A stretch of DNA of 64,000 nucleotides from Streptomyces sp. AC512_CC834 (lineage in GTDB: Bacteria; Actinomycetota; Actinomycetes; Streptomycetales; Streptomycetaceae). The notes under the pieces are model-generated. The model was not told where the DNA came from. It saw nothing but the letters and a program-made list of their open reading frames with translations, and did not search any database. The position numbers and the translations under genes are program-made. The stretch spans positions 42,630-106,629 of the forward strand of contig NZ_JAGMUO010000113.1 of the NCBI RefSeq assembly GCF_019049325.1, written 5' to 3'. Within the stretch, counting starts at the first letter, position 1; every line of letters begins with the position of its first letter. Shown here one piece after another: positions 27,361 to 35,744 of this stretch.

Positions 27361-28362
27361 TCAGGCCTCGACGCTGTCCTTCGAGGCGTCGTCGCTCCCG
27401 GCGGCCGCCGCTTCCGCCTCGGCCTGCTTCTTGGAGGCGCGGAGGCTGGTGATCGTGGTGACGATCAGGACGGAGCAGATCACGCCGAGCGAGACCGGAA
27501 TGCTGATCTCGGGGACGTGGACGCCGGATTCGTGCAGGGCGTGCAGCACCAGCTTGACGCCGATGAAGCCCAGGATGACCGACAGGCCGTAGGAGAGGTG
27601 CACCAGCTTCCTCAGCAGACCGCCGATGAGGAAGTAGAGCTGCCTCAGACCCATCAGGGCGAACGCGTTGGCCGTGAACACGATGTACGGGTCCTGCGTC
27701 AGGCCGAAGATCGCCGGGATGGAGTCGAGTGCGAAGAGCACGTCGGTGGTGCCGATCGCGAGCATCACGACCAGCATCGGGGTCATGATCCGCTTGCCGT
27801 TCTCCTGGATCCACAGCTTGGTGCCGTGGTACCGGTCGGCGACGCCGAAGCGACGCTCGACGGCCTTGAGGAGCTTGTTCTCCTCGAACTCCTCGTCCTC
27901 GTCGTCGGCCCGGGCCTCCTGGATGAGCTTCCAGGCGGTCCAGATCAGGAAGGCGCCGAAGATGTAGAAGACCCACGCGAAGCTGGCGAGGATCGCGGCG
28001 CCCGCGGCGATGAAGATGGCCCTGAGGACCAGGGCTATGAGGACACCGATGAGCAGAACCCGCTGCTGGTACTGCGAGGGCACCGCGAACTTCGCCATGA
28101 TCAGGACGAAGACGAACAGGTTGTCCACGCTCAGCGACTTCTCGGTGATGAAGCCCGCGAAGAACTCGCCGGCGGGTTGGCCGCCGCCGAAGAGGAGCAG
28201 CCCGAGCCCGAAGAGGCCCGCCAGGGCGATCCAGACGCCCGTCCAGATCCCGGCTTCCTTGATGGATACGTCGTGCGGCTTGCGACCGATGAAGAAATCG
28301 ACCGCGATGAGGGCGGCAAGGCCCACGATGGTCAGGACCCACAGGGTCACGGAAACTTCCAC
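27361..28362 (-). CDS. terC: TerC-family membrane protein, riboswitch-controlled
   Basis: A 333-residue TerC protein with about nine membrane segments. Conserved features are DFFIGRKPHDVS, EFFAGFITEKSLSVDNLFVFVLI (the NLFVF motif), IPAIFGLTQDPYIVFTANAFALMGLRQLYFLI and FIGVKLVLHAL. TerC relatives (Alx, YceF, YkoY) export manganese and help metallate secreted proteins; older annotation links them to tellurite resistance. The GTG at 28362 is preceded by GGAGG at only 4 nt. The leader carries a probable yybP-ykoY Mn2+ riboswitch (28400-28544), supporting a manganese role. Confidence 0.93.
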   Translation of the reverse strand: MEVSVTLWVLTIVGLAALIAVDFFIGRKPHDVSIKEAGIWTGVWIALAGLFGLGLLLFGGGQPAGEFFAGFITEKSLSVDNLFVFVLIMAKFAVPSQYQQRVLLIGVLIALVLRAIFIAAGAAILASFAWVFYIFGAFLIWTAWKLIQEARADDEDEEFEENKLLKAVERRFGVADRYHGTKLWIQENGKRIMTPMLVVMLAIGTTDVLFALDSIPAIFGLTQDPYIVFTANAFALMGLRQLYFLIGGLLRKLVHLSYGLSVILGFIGVKLVLHALHESGVHVPEISIPVSLGVICSVLIVTTITSLRASKKQAEAEAAAAGSDDASKDSVEA

Positions 28363-28399
28363 TTTGCCTCCGGCAGTACGTCACACGGCGGATGTCAGC

Positions 28400-28544
28400 G
28401 TCGTCGCTGCCGGAGGTCTCTTCCACCCGGGTCCGGGACGCGTGACGCGCCCGGAAGCCACGGGCCGACGCCCCGGGATCTGGCCTGATCCGTATTGACG
28501 GGTACGCCGCACAGACAGGGAGTACTCCCCTCCGTACGGACGAC
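28400..28544 (-). promoter_or_regulatory. Probable yybP-ykoY manganese riboswitch ahead of terC
   Basis: The minus-strand leader contains GGGGAGTAC (about 28522-28530), CCGTCAATACGG and, near the 3' end, GAGACCTCCG. These correspond to the L1 and L3 hallmarks of the yybP-ykoY aptamer. CGGAGG (28529-28534) pairs with CCTCCG (28411-28416) as P1; a flanking GTCGTC/GACGAC pair could extend it. The P1 3' strand CCTCCGGCAG (28407-28416) is also perfectly complementary to CTGCCGGAGG (28367-28376), which contains the terC ribosome binding site. Mn2+ binding should therefore free the ribosome binding site. A -10 TACTGT at 28543-28548 would start the transcript near 28536. Confidence 0.75.
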
Positions 28545-28613
28545 AGTACCCCATTCCCCAAGGGAAGGTAAAGAGATTTGCAAATAAAGCTCAAATGCCC
28601 AGCTCGGGAGGGG

Positions 28614-30674
28614 TCACCGACCCCACGAACGGCGGGCCGCCGCGACCTGGGTGAGCACCTGCTGAAGCACCTGGCTGCCGGCCGGGACGAGCGGCGGCTC
28701 GTACGTCCAGGCATGCCCGACCCACGGGTCGGCGAGGTGGTCGTCGGCCACGGGTGTGAGCCGCAACAGCGAGCGCCACAGCGGGTCGAGCAGCGGCCCG
28801 TACCCGGCGGCCTCCTCACGGTCGGCGACCATCATCAGGTGGACTCCGACGGCGGGACCTTCGTCGGCGAGGTAACGCAACTGGTTGACCGCCCGGTCGT
28901 CGAAGCCGTGCGGGAAGTCGTTGACGATCAGTAGCTGCTGGGAGGTGTCGAGACCGGGCGGGAGCGCGTCGGGAGCGCCGCCGCGCAGCGCCATCTGCAC
29001 CAGGTCGACGCGCTGGGTGAGACGGGCGAGTACGTCCGCCGTCCCGGCGGCACCCAGGGCGGGCGGGGCGGCGAGCACCCCGGTCTGCACCAGCGGCGCC
29101 AGTGCCTGTGCCCCGGATCCGGCCGGATCGATGACGTGCACGGTGAACTCGCCCGCGGGGTGGATGGCGAGCAGCCGGGCCGCGTGGGCGACGGCCGTCT
29201 CCAGGCCCAGGCGCCGCGTTTCGTGCGAGTCGGCGAACGAGCCGTCCAGCGAGGCGGAGCGCCCGCTGTCGATCCACAGGCCCCGCTCCAGCGGCAGCCG
29301 GATCAGCATCGGGACGCGTATGTGCTCCGCCTCGGGCAGATGGAGATCACCCAGCCGCAGGGCCATCGGGATCTCCATGGGGACGCGGTAGGCGTGCCAG
29401 ACGGGGTTGTCCCAGCGCGCGTAGGCCGCCGGCAGGGCGGGCTCGACCACCTCGGCCTCCGCGACGAGCTGAGCGACGTCCCGGTCCAGGACCTCCTTGG
29501 CCTGGGACACGAGCTGGCCGTGCCGGGCGCGCGCCGCTTCACGGGCGGCGTCGCTCTGCCCGCCGATCCGGCTGCGGGGGTCGGACAGGGCCTGGTCGAG
29601 CTCCTTCTCCATGCGGGAGTCGGCGAAGTCGACGGCGCTGCGGTAGGCGGCCGTGGTCCTGGCCAGGTCCTCGAACATGCCCCACACCTGGTTGTAGAGC
29701 CGCTCCTCCATGGACCAGCCGGTGGCGTCACCGGCGACGGGCCGGGCGGGCTGCCCGGGTTCCGCCGGGGGCGCGGTCGGCGGCGGCGAAGGCGGGGCCC
29801 CGGTGTGCCTGCGTGGGTGGCTGTAGTCGATCGGGCCGCCTCCGGCGGGCGCGGACGACTGGCCGGTGCCGGCGGAGTCCCCCGCCGGTCCGCCCGGGTA
29901 CGGCTGCTGCGCACCGTGCTGTCCCGGCCCACCGGGTGCGTGCGGGCCGGGCGCGTGCGGGTGGGGCGCGTCGCTCTGGGCGTCGTACGGGGACGCCGGC
30001 GCCGCGGGGCCGGGGCCGGCCTGGGGCGCGGCGCCGTGGTCCGGGCCGTGCGCCGGGGCGGCGGCCGGCCGGGCGCGGTCACCGTCCGCGGTGCGTCCCG
30101 GAGGGGCCGGCACGGAACGCGCCAGCCCGCTCGCCACCGCCTCGTGGATGTTCCCCGCGAGTTGGTGGGCCTGGGCCAGGTTCTGGTCGGTGAGCAGCTC
30201 GGCGAGGCCGCCCGCGTAACCCTGACCGACGGCGCGCACCTTCCAGGCGCCCTGCCTGCGGTAGAGCTCCAGCGCGACGACGGCGGACTCGGCCTCCAGG
30301 CCGGTGACGGTGTAACTGGCGACTTCGTCGCCGTCGAGGCCGGTGACGGCGACGAAGGGGGCGGCCACGGACCCGAACCGGGCCGGGCCCTGCCCGCCGA
30401 CGGGCAGGGCGAGCAGCACACTGACGCGGTGCACGGCGTCCGGCACGGCGTCCAGGTCCACCGCGAGGCGATGCTCGGCGGCAGCCTGCCGGGAGACCTC
30501 CAGGCCCGGCAGGGTGGGTGTGCCCGGGTGGGCGACCCAGTCGACGCCGTGGATGGTGCCGTTCTCGTCGCCGAGCGTGGCTCCGGCCACGATCGGCGTG
30601 CCGGCCGAGACCCGGATCTCGAGACGGGCCCGGGGAAGCGGGTGGTTCTGTCCCCGCGTCAGCTCGGCCGTCAT
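28614..30674 (-). CDS. Large TerD-domain protein with Pro-rich linker and C-terminal domain
   Basis: A 686-residue protein. Residues 1-165 form a TerD/TerZ-type domain (VDWVAHPGTPTLPG, VHRVSVLLALPV, GLEAESAVVALELYRRQGAWKVRAVGQGYAGGLAEL). Residues about 190-320 are a Pro/Ala/Gly-rich linker. The rest is a helical region (MEERLYNQVWGMFEDLART) followed by an alpha/beta domain reminiscent of the FtsK-like domains fused to TerD in actinobacteria, in which I see no Walker A motif. TerD domains bind Ca2+ and act at the membrane in stress modules. The ATG at 30674 follows GGGGGAAGG. Lies between terD and terC. Confidence 0.85.
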   Translation of the reverse strand: MTAELTRGQNHPLPRARLEIRVSAGTPIVAGATLGDENGTIHGVDWVAHPGTPTLPGLEVSRQAAAEHRLAVDLDAVPDAVHRVSVLLALPVGGQGPARFGSVAAPFVAVTGLDGDEVASYTVTGLEAESAVVALELYRRQGAWKVRAVGQGYAGGLAELLTDQNLAQAHQLAGNIHEAVASGLARSVPAPPGRTADGDRARPAAAPAHGPDHGAAPQAGPGPAAPASPYDAQSDAPHPHAPGPHAPGGPGQHGAQQPYPGGPAGDSAGTGQSSAPAGGGPIDYSHPRRHTGAPPSPPPTAPPAEPGQPARPVAGDATGWSMEERLYNQVWGMFEDLARTTAAYRSAVDFADSRMEKELDQALSDPRSRIGGQSDAAREAARARHGQLVSQAKEVLDRDVAQLVAEAEVVEPALPAAYARWDNPVWHAYRVPMEIPMALRLGDLHLPEAEHIRVPMLIRLPLERGLWIDSGRSASLDGSFADSHETRRLGLETAVAHAARLLAIHPAGEFTVHVIDPAGSGAQALAPLVQTGVLAAPPALGAAGTADVLARLTQRVDLVQMALRGGAPDALPPGLDTSQQLLIVNDFPHGFDDRAVNQLRYLADEGPAVGVHLMMVADREEAAGYGPLLDPLWRSLLRLTPVADDHLADPWVGHAWTYEPPLVPAGSQVLQQVLTQVAAARRSWGR

Positions 30675-30768
30675 CGCCTTCCCCCTGTGTCACTCATGTG
30701 TCACTCGTGATGTGTCGTGCGTCGTTCGCCCGTCCCCGCGCGGGGACGGGCGGTTCGAGTCGGGCCCG

Positions 30769-31347
30769 CTACAGGACGGGCAGGATCGCCGGCATCAGGT
30801 CCTGGAAGGTGCGGCCGTTGGCCGGGGTGCCGATGGCGGTCATGGACCAGCCCTGGCCCACGCGGTGCACCTTGGCCATGATCTGGGCCGTGAAGGCCCC
30901 GCCGCCGGCCAGCGTGTAGCGGGCGAGTTCCTGGCCGTTGGTCTCGTCGACCAAGCGGCAGAACGCGTTCTGCACTTCCTGGAAGGTCTGGCCGGTGAAG
31001 GAGTTCACGGTGAAGACGATCTGGTCGATGTGGACCGGAACACGCTGCAGGTCGACGAGGACCGCCTCGTCGTCGCCGCCCTGGCCGACACCGCCGACGA
31101 GGTTGTCCCCGGTGTGGCGCACCGAACCGTCGTCGCTCACCAGGTGGCGGAAGAAGACGACGTCGACCGGCTGCTTGTCCGCGAACAGGACCGCGGAGGC
31201 GTCCAGGTCGATCTCCCGGGTGCGCGAACCGAACAGGCCGCGCCGGGGAGCCGCCTGCCAGCCGAGACCCATGCGCACCGACGTCAGGCTGCCGCCGTCG
31301 CTCTTCTGCAGACTGATGGCCTGACCCTTGGTCATGTTGACGGTCAC
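30769..31347 (-). CDS. terD: TerD-family calcium-binding stress protein
   Basis: A 192-residue single-domain TerD protein. It starts VTVNMTKGQAISLQKSDGG and has MGLGWQAAPRRGLFGSRTREIDLDASAVLF, the Ca-binding GDNLVGGVGQGGDDEAVLVDL loop with its acidic cluster, and ELARYTLAGGGAFTAQIMAKVHR. Such proteins belong to tellurite and stress-resistance modules and are often multiple in Streptomyces. The GTG at 31347 is preferred over the in-frame ATG at 31335. Upstream of the large TerD gene by 94 nt, so probably an operon. Confidence 0.92.
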   Translation of the reverse strand: MTVNMTKGQAISLQKSDGGSLTSVRMGLGWQAAPRRGLFGSRTREIDLDASAVLFADKQPVDVVFFRHLVSDDGSVRHTGDNLVGGVGQGGDDEAVLVDLQRVPVHIDQIVFTVNSFTGQTFQEVQNAFCRLVDETNGQELARYTLAGGGAFTAQIMAKVHRVGQGWSMTAIGTPANGRTFQDLMPAILPVL

Positions 31348-31488
31348 GCGCTGATCCCCTCTCGGACTGTCCCCTGTTGCCGCGGTACCCGCGGTTGACC
31401 AGAACCCTACGCAGGGGCACTGACAGCGCCCCACCCCGGTCCGCGCTTTGTGTCGGTCTTGCAACACAGCGCGTGCCCGGGCGGGCCG

Positions 31489-33627
31489 TCAGGCCAGGCC
31501 CGCCTCCTTCATCTGGCGCAGTTCCTTCTTCATCTCGGAGACCTCGTCACGCAGCCGGGCCGCGATCTCGAACTGGAGGTCGGCAGCGGCGGCCCGCATC
31601 CGGGCGGTGAGGTCCTCGATCTGTCCGGCGAGTTCCGCCGCCGGGCGGTCGGTCACCGCCGTCTCCTTGGCCCTGCCCCTGGCCGCCTTGGCGCCGCCCG
31701 TCGCCTGGCCGCCCAGCGCGGGCACGGGAGCCTTGGCACCCTTGCCGTCCTTCGACTGCCGGTAGCCCGAGCCGAGGAGCTGTTCGGTGTCGACGTCCTC
31801 ACGGGCGATCTGGGAGACGATGTCGTTGATCTTCTTGCGGAGCGGCTGGGGGTCGATGCCGTTCGCCTTGTTGAACGCGACCTGCTTCTCGCGGCGGCGG
31901 TTGGTCTCGTCGATGGCCCTCTCCATCGCCGGCGTGATGCTGTCCGCGTACATGTGGACCTGACCGGAGACGTTGCGCGCCGCGCGGCCGATGGTCTGGA
32001 TGAGGGAGGTGCCGGAGCGCAGGAAGCCCTGCTTGTCGGCGTCGAGGATCGCCACCAGGGAGACCTCGGGCAGGTCGAGGCCCTCACGCAGCAGGTTGAT
32101 GCCGACCAGGACGTCGTACTCGCCCGCGCGCAGCTCACGCAGCAGTTCGACGCGGCGCAGCGTGTCGACGTCGCTGTGGAGGTAGCGGACCTGGATGCCG
32201 AGCTCCAGGAAGTAGTCGGTGAGGTCCTCGGCCATCTTCTTGGTGAGGGTGGTGACCAGGACGCGCTCGTCCTTCTCGGTCCGCTTGCGGATCTCGTACA
32301 CCAGGTCGTCGATCTGGCCCTCGGTGGGCTTGACGACGACCTCCGGGTCGACGAGGCCGGTGGGGCGGATGATCTGCTCGACGGCGCCGTCCGAACGGGA
32401 GAGCTCATAGGCGCCCGGGGTCGCCGACAGGTACACGGTCTGTCCGATGCGTCCCTGGAACTCCTCCCACTTCAGCGGGCGGTTGTCGAGCGCGGAGGGC
32501 AGCCGGAAGCCGTGGTCGACCAGGGTCCGCTTGCGGGAGGCGTCGCCCTCGTACATGGCGCCGATCTGCGGCACGGTGACGTGCGACTCGTCGATGACGA
32601 GCAGGAAGTCGTCCGGGAAGTAGTCCAGCAGGGTGTTCGGCGGGGAGCCGGGCAGGCGGCCGTCGAAGTGCATCGAGTAGTTCTCGACGCCGGAGCAGGA
32701 GCCGATCTGGCGGAGCATCTCGAGGTCGTACGTCGTGCGCATCCGCAGGCGCTGGGCCTCCAGGAGCTTGCCCTGCTTCTCCAGCTCGGTCAGGCGCTCC
32801 GCCAGCTCCTTCTCGATGTCGTTGGCGGCCCGCTCCAGGCGCTCGGGACCAGCGACGTAGTGGGAGGCGGGGAAGACGTAGAGCTGCTGGTCGTCGCTGA
32901 TGATCTCGCCGGTGACCGGGTGGAGCGTGGACAGGGCCTCGATCTCGTCACCGAACATCTCGATGCGGACGGCCAGCTCCTCGTAGACGGGGAAGATCTC
33001 GATGGTGTCGCCGCGCACCCGGAAGGTGCCGCGGGCGAAGGCCATGTCGTTGCGCGTGTACTGAATGTCGACGAAGCGGCGCAGCAGCTCGTCCCGGTCG
33101 TGCTCCTCGCCGACCCGGAGCGGGACCATGCGGTCCACGTACTCCTGCGGGGTGCCGAGGCCGTAGATGCAGGAGACGGAGGCGACCACGACGACGTCAC
33201 GGCGGGTGAGCAGCGAGTTGGTCGCGGAGTGGCGCAGGCGCTCCACCTCCTCGTTGATCGAGGAGTCCTTCTCGATGTAGGTGTCCGACTGGGGGACGTA
33301 GGCCTCGGGCTGGTAGTAGTCGTAGTACGAGACGAAGTACTCGACGGCGTTGTTCGGCAGCAGCTCGCGGAACTCGTTGGCGAGCTGGGCGGCCAGTGTC
33401 TTGTTCGGCGCCATCACGAGGGTGGGGCGCTGGAGCTTCTCGATCATCCACGCGGTGGTGGCGGACTTGCCGGTGCCGGTCGCGCCGAGCAGGACGACGT
33501 CCTTCTCGCCTGCCTCGACGCGCCGGGCCAGCTCGGCGATGGCCGCCGGCTGGTCGCCGTTCGGCTGGTAGGGGCTGACGACCTCGAAGGGCGCCACCGT
33601 GCGTTCGATCTGGGAAACGGGCCGCAT
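31489..33627 (-). CDS. uvrB: Excinuclease ABC subunit B
   Basis: A 712-residue helicase-like subunit that loads onto damaged DNA after UvrA. Walker A LLGATGTGKSATTAW, the beta-hairpin region (EYFVSYYDYYQPEAYVPQSDTY), the DESH motif (VIDESH), helicase motif VI (QTIGRAARN) and the C-terminal UVR motif (about 670-705) for UvrC contact are all present. The ATG at 33627 gives the canonical MRPVSQIERTVAPFEVV; the frame is open 42 codons further. It has a DNA-damage-type promoter at 33635-33657 with only 7 nt between -10 and ATG. Confidence 0.97.
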   Translation of the reverse strand: MRPVSQIERTVAPFEVVSPYQPNGDQPAAIAELARRVEAGEKDVVLLGATGTGKSATTAWMIEKLQRPTLVMAPNKTLAAQLANEFRELLPNNAVEYFVSYYDYYQPEAYVPQSDTYIEKDSSINEEVERLRHSATNSLLTRRDVVVVASVSCIYGLGTPQEYVDRMVPLRVGEEHDRDELLRRFVDIQYTRNDMAFARGTFRVRGDTIEIFPVYEELAVRIEMFGDEIEALSTLHPVTGEIISDDQQLYVFPASHYVAGPERLERAANDIEKELAERLTELEKQGKLLEAQRLRMRTTYDLEMLRQIGSCSGVENYSMHFDGRLPGSPPNTLLDYFPDDFLLVIDESHVTVPQIGAMYEGDASRKRTLVDHGFRLPSALDNRPLKWEEFQGRIGQTVYLSATPGAYELSRSDGAVEQIIRPTGLVDPEVVVKPTEGQIDDLVYEIRKRTEKDERVLVTTLTKKMAEDLTDYFLELGIQVRYLHSDVDTLRRVELLRELRAGEYDVLVGINLLREGLDLPEVSLVAILDADKQGFLRSGTSLIQTIGRAARNVSGQVHMYADSITPAMERAIDETNRRREKQVAFNKANGIDPQPLRKKINDIVSQIAREDVDTEQLLGSGYRQSKDGKGAKAPVPALGGQATGGAKAARGRAKETAVTDRPAAELAGQIEDLTARMRAAAADLQFEIAARLRDEVSEMKKELRQMKEAGLA

Positions 33628-33634
33628 GGGTTCC

Positions 33635-33657
33635 ACCGTACGACCCCGCACTGACAA
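33635..33657 (-). promoter_or_regulatory. DNA-damage-type promoter of uvrB
   Basis: The minus strand reads TTGTCAGTG-N8-TACGGT, a perfect match to the PafBC/RecA-independent promoter motif. The -10 is 7 nt before the uvrB ATG, implying a leaderless transcript. Confidence 0.82.
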
Positions 33658-33667
33658 CCGGTCCCGA

Positions 33668-34546
33668 TCAGCGGTTCTGCGGGGTGCGGGGGCGCCGGTG
33701 GACGAGGGGGCGGCGGGTGTGGCGCACGGGGTGGTGGGCCGGGTGACGGACATTGCGCGGGAGCGCGGTGTGGGCGGGGATGCCCGGCTTCCGCTCGACG
33801 GGGACCCCGGCGGGCTTCCCCATGACCATCAGCGGGTCGAACAGGACGACGACACCGGCGACGACGAGGAAGGCGAGGGGGCCGATCAGCATGGGGGCGA
33901 GCAGTTCGGCGGGGGACCCGCCGACGGAGGGCGCGGACGTGCCGGCGGCATGGACGTCGAGGGCGGCCATTCCCGTGTAGTGCATGCCGGTGACGGCCAG
34001 TCCCATGATCAGGGCGGCGCCCACGCTCCACCAGAAGCCCCGGACCTGTCCGGCCGCCCAGAGGGCGGCGGTGGCGGCGGCCATGGCTATGACGACGGAC
34101 ACGCCGACGGTGAACGTGTTGTACGTGAGCTGCCCGTCCAGATGCATTCCGGCCATCCCCAGGTAGTGCATCGAGGCGATGCCCAGGCCGGTGATGGTGC
34201 CGCCGGTGAACAGGGCCGTCCCGCGCGCGCCCCGGTAGCCGACGATGAAGATCCCGACGCCCACCATGACGATGGCGACGGCCAGGCTGGCGAAGGTCGT
34301 CAGCCAGTCGTAGCGGATCGGGGTGTGTTCGATCGTGAACCCCATCATCGCGATGAAGTGCATGGTCCAGATGCCGGAGCCGATCGCCGCCGAGCCGAGG
34401 GCGAGCCACCCGGGGCGCCAGGAACGGGTGACCAGCATGGCCCTGGTGGTGCAGCGAAGACCGAGGGCACCGCCGAGGCAGGCCATGAGGTAGGCCACGA
34501 GCGGTGTGACGAGTCCGTAGCTGAATCCGTCGACCGTGCTTTGCAT
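33668..34546 (-). CDS. MHYT-domain integral membrane sensor protein
   Basis: A 292-residue membrane protein with about seven segments. Three MHYT-type motifs lie near the predicted outer faces: GIWTMHFIAMMGF, ASMHYLGMAGM and TGMHYTGMAAL. The MHYT domain is proposed to bind copper and sense O2, CO or NO. No output domain is attached; the C-terminus is a basic, Pro-rich tail of about 45 residues. It ends 41 nt upstream of the uvrB start on the same strand, so it may read through toward uvrB. In the 291-nt gap to glpQ no further gene is seen. Confidence 0.88.
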   Translation of the reverse strand: MQSTVDGFSYGLVTPLVAYLMACLGGALGLRCTTRAMLVTRSWRPGWLALGSAAIGSGIWTMHFIAMMGFTIEHTPIRYDWLTTFASLAVAIVMVGVGIFIVGYRGARGTALFTGGTITGLGIASMHYLGMAGMHLDGQLTYNTFTVGVSVVIAMAAATAALWAAGQVRGFWWSVGAALIMGLAVTGMHYTGMAALDVHAAGTSAPSVGGSPAELLAPMLIGPLAFLVVAGVVVLFDPLMVMGKPAGVPVERKPGIPAHTALPRNVRHPAHHPVRHTRRPLVHRRPRTPQNR

Positions 34547-34837
34547 GTGCGGCTGCCCTTCCGCCTACTTACGCCCCGGTTACGTCCCGGATTCTCCTGA
34601 TGTGCGCCCCCTCCCGGGACCGCGCGAACGGTCAGGGCCGAGTGCAGAGAGTATGACTTCCACCGGAATGGTCGAACGATTCTCCGGCAAAGAATCACGG
34701 TCTCGCCCCAGTTGTGCCGCCCCGGTGTGCGTAGTTGAGCAACTCCATTCAGCCTGTGGCCATTCTGCACCCCTCTTCTGTTGACTCTCCGATGTCACAG
34801 TGGTGCTGTCCGTGATCGTTCGACGCGAGGAGTACGC

Positions 34838-35707
34838 ATGCACGTGCGCGCAGTTGCCGTCACGACCACCGCCCTGCTGGGGGTCGCCCTCACCGCTCCC
34901 CTGTCGCACGCCCAAGCCGACGAGGCGGGCGACAGGGGGCCCACGGTGGTCGCCCACCGGGGTGCTTCCGGGTATGCGCCGGAGAACACGCTGGCCGCCG
35001 TCGACCTGGCGGCCGAGCTGGGCATCCGCTGGGTGGAGAACGACGTCCAGCGCACCCGGGACGGCGAACTCGTCGTCCTCCACGACGAGAGCCTGAAGCG
35101 TACGACCGACGTGGAGGAGGTCTTCCCGGACCGGTCGCCCTGGAACGTGAAGGACTTCACCGCCGCGGAGATCGCGCGGCTGGACGCGGGAAGCTGGTTC
35201 GGGTCCCAGTACGCGGGCGCGCGCGTGCCGACGCTGAAGCAGTACGTGGACCGCGTGGAGCACAACCACCAGAAGCTGCTGCTGGAGCTGAAGAGCCCCG
35301 GGCAGTACCCGGGCATCGAGCAGCAGACCCTCAAGGTTCTCGCCAACGAGGGCTGGCTCGACCGGCGGCATGTGGCGGGGCGGCTGGTCGTGCAGAGCTT
35401 CGACGCCGACAGCATCCGGACGGTCCACGATCTCAAGCCCGCCGTGAAGACCGGGTTCCTCGGCACCCCGCCCGTGTCGGACCTGCCCGCGTACGCGGAG
35501 TTCACCGACCAGATCAACCCGTCGCACGGCTCCCTCTCCATGAGCTACGTGTCGTCGGTCCACGCGTTCACGGGGCCGCACGGCAGGCCGCTGGAGGTCC
35601 TCACCTGGACGGTGAACGACGCGGACACCGCGCGCCGGGTCGCCGGGTACGACGTCGACGGCATCATCACCAACAAGCCCGACGTGGTGCGGGACGCCGT
35701 GGGCTGA
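34838..35707 (+). CDS. Secreted glycerophosphodiester phosphodiesterase
   Basis: A 289-residue exported GDPD-family enzyme that hydrolyses glycerophosphodiesters to glycerol-3-phosphate and an alcohol. A signal peptide (residues 1 to about 26, ending SHAQA) is followed by VVAHRGASGYAPENTLAA with catalytic His40, VENDVQRTRDGELVVLHDE with the metal-binding Glu/Asp and second His, and VLTWTVNDADTARRVAGYDVDGIITNKPD. The ATG at 34838 follows GCGAGGAG. It probably feeds phosphate or glycerol scavenging; no PHO box was confidently recognised. Confidence 0.93.
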   Translation: MHVRAVAVTTTALLGVALTAPLSHAQADEAGDRGPTVVAHRGASGYAPENTLAAVDLAAELGIRWVENDVQRTRDGELVVLHDESLKRTTDVEEVFPDRSPWNVKDFTAAEIARLDAGSWFGSQYAGARVPTLKQYVDRVEHNHQKLLLELKSPGQYPGIEQQTLKVLANEGWLDRRHVAGRLVVQSFDADSIRTVHDLKPAVKTGFLGTPPVSDLPAYAEFTDQINPSHGSLSMSYVSSVHAFTGPHGRPLEVLTWTVNDADTARRVAGYDVDGIITNKPDVVRDAVG

Positions 35708-35715
35708 CCCGGGCG

Positions 35716-35738
35716 TTGTCAGTGGCCGGCCGTACGGT
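35716..35738 (+). promoter_or_regulatory. DNA-damage-type promoter of ogt
   Basis: TTGTCAGTG (35716-35724), N8, TACGGT (35733-35738), then 6 nt to the ogt ATG. It begins 9 nt after the glpQ-like stop. A perfect match to the motif found ahead of uvrA and uvrB. Confidence 0.82.
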
Positions 35739-35744
35739 GGGCGC

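Noticed and set aside
30674..30710. TGTGTCACTC doublet upstream of the large TerD gene as an operator
   Set aside because: Short, imperfect tandem repeat without palindromic symmetry; the clear ribosome binding site explains the only certain function.
31450..33654. Open frame of 734 codons on the plus strand opposite uvrB
   Set aside because: Antisense shadow; the composition is Val/Leu/Asp/Gly-rich without domains, while uvrB is complete on the other strand.
34783..34806. TTGACT with a downstream TGCTGT as the GlpQ-like gene promoter
   Set aside because: The -35 is good, but the hexamer at 17 nt (TGCTGT) lacks the conserved A at position 2, so the assignment is not reliable.
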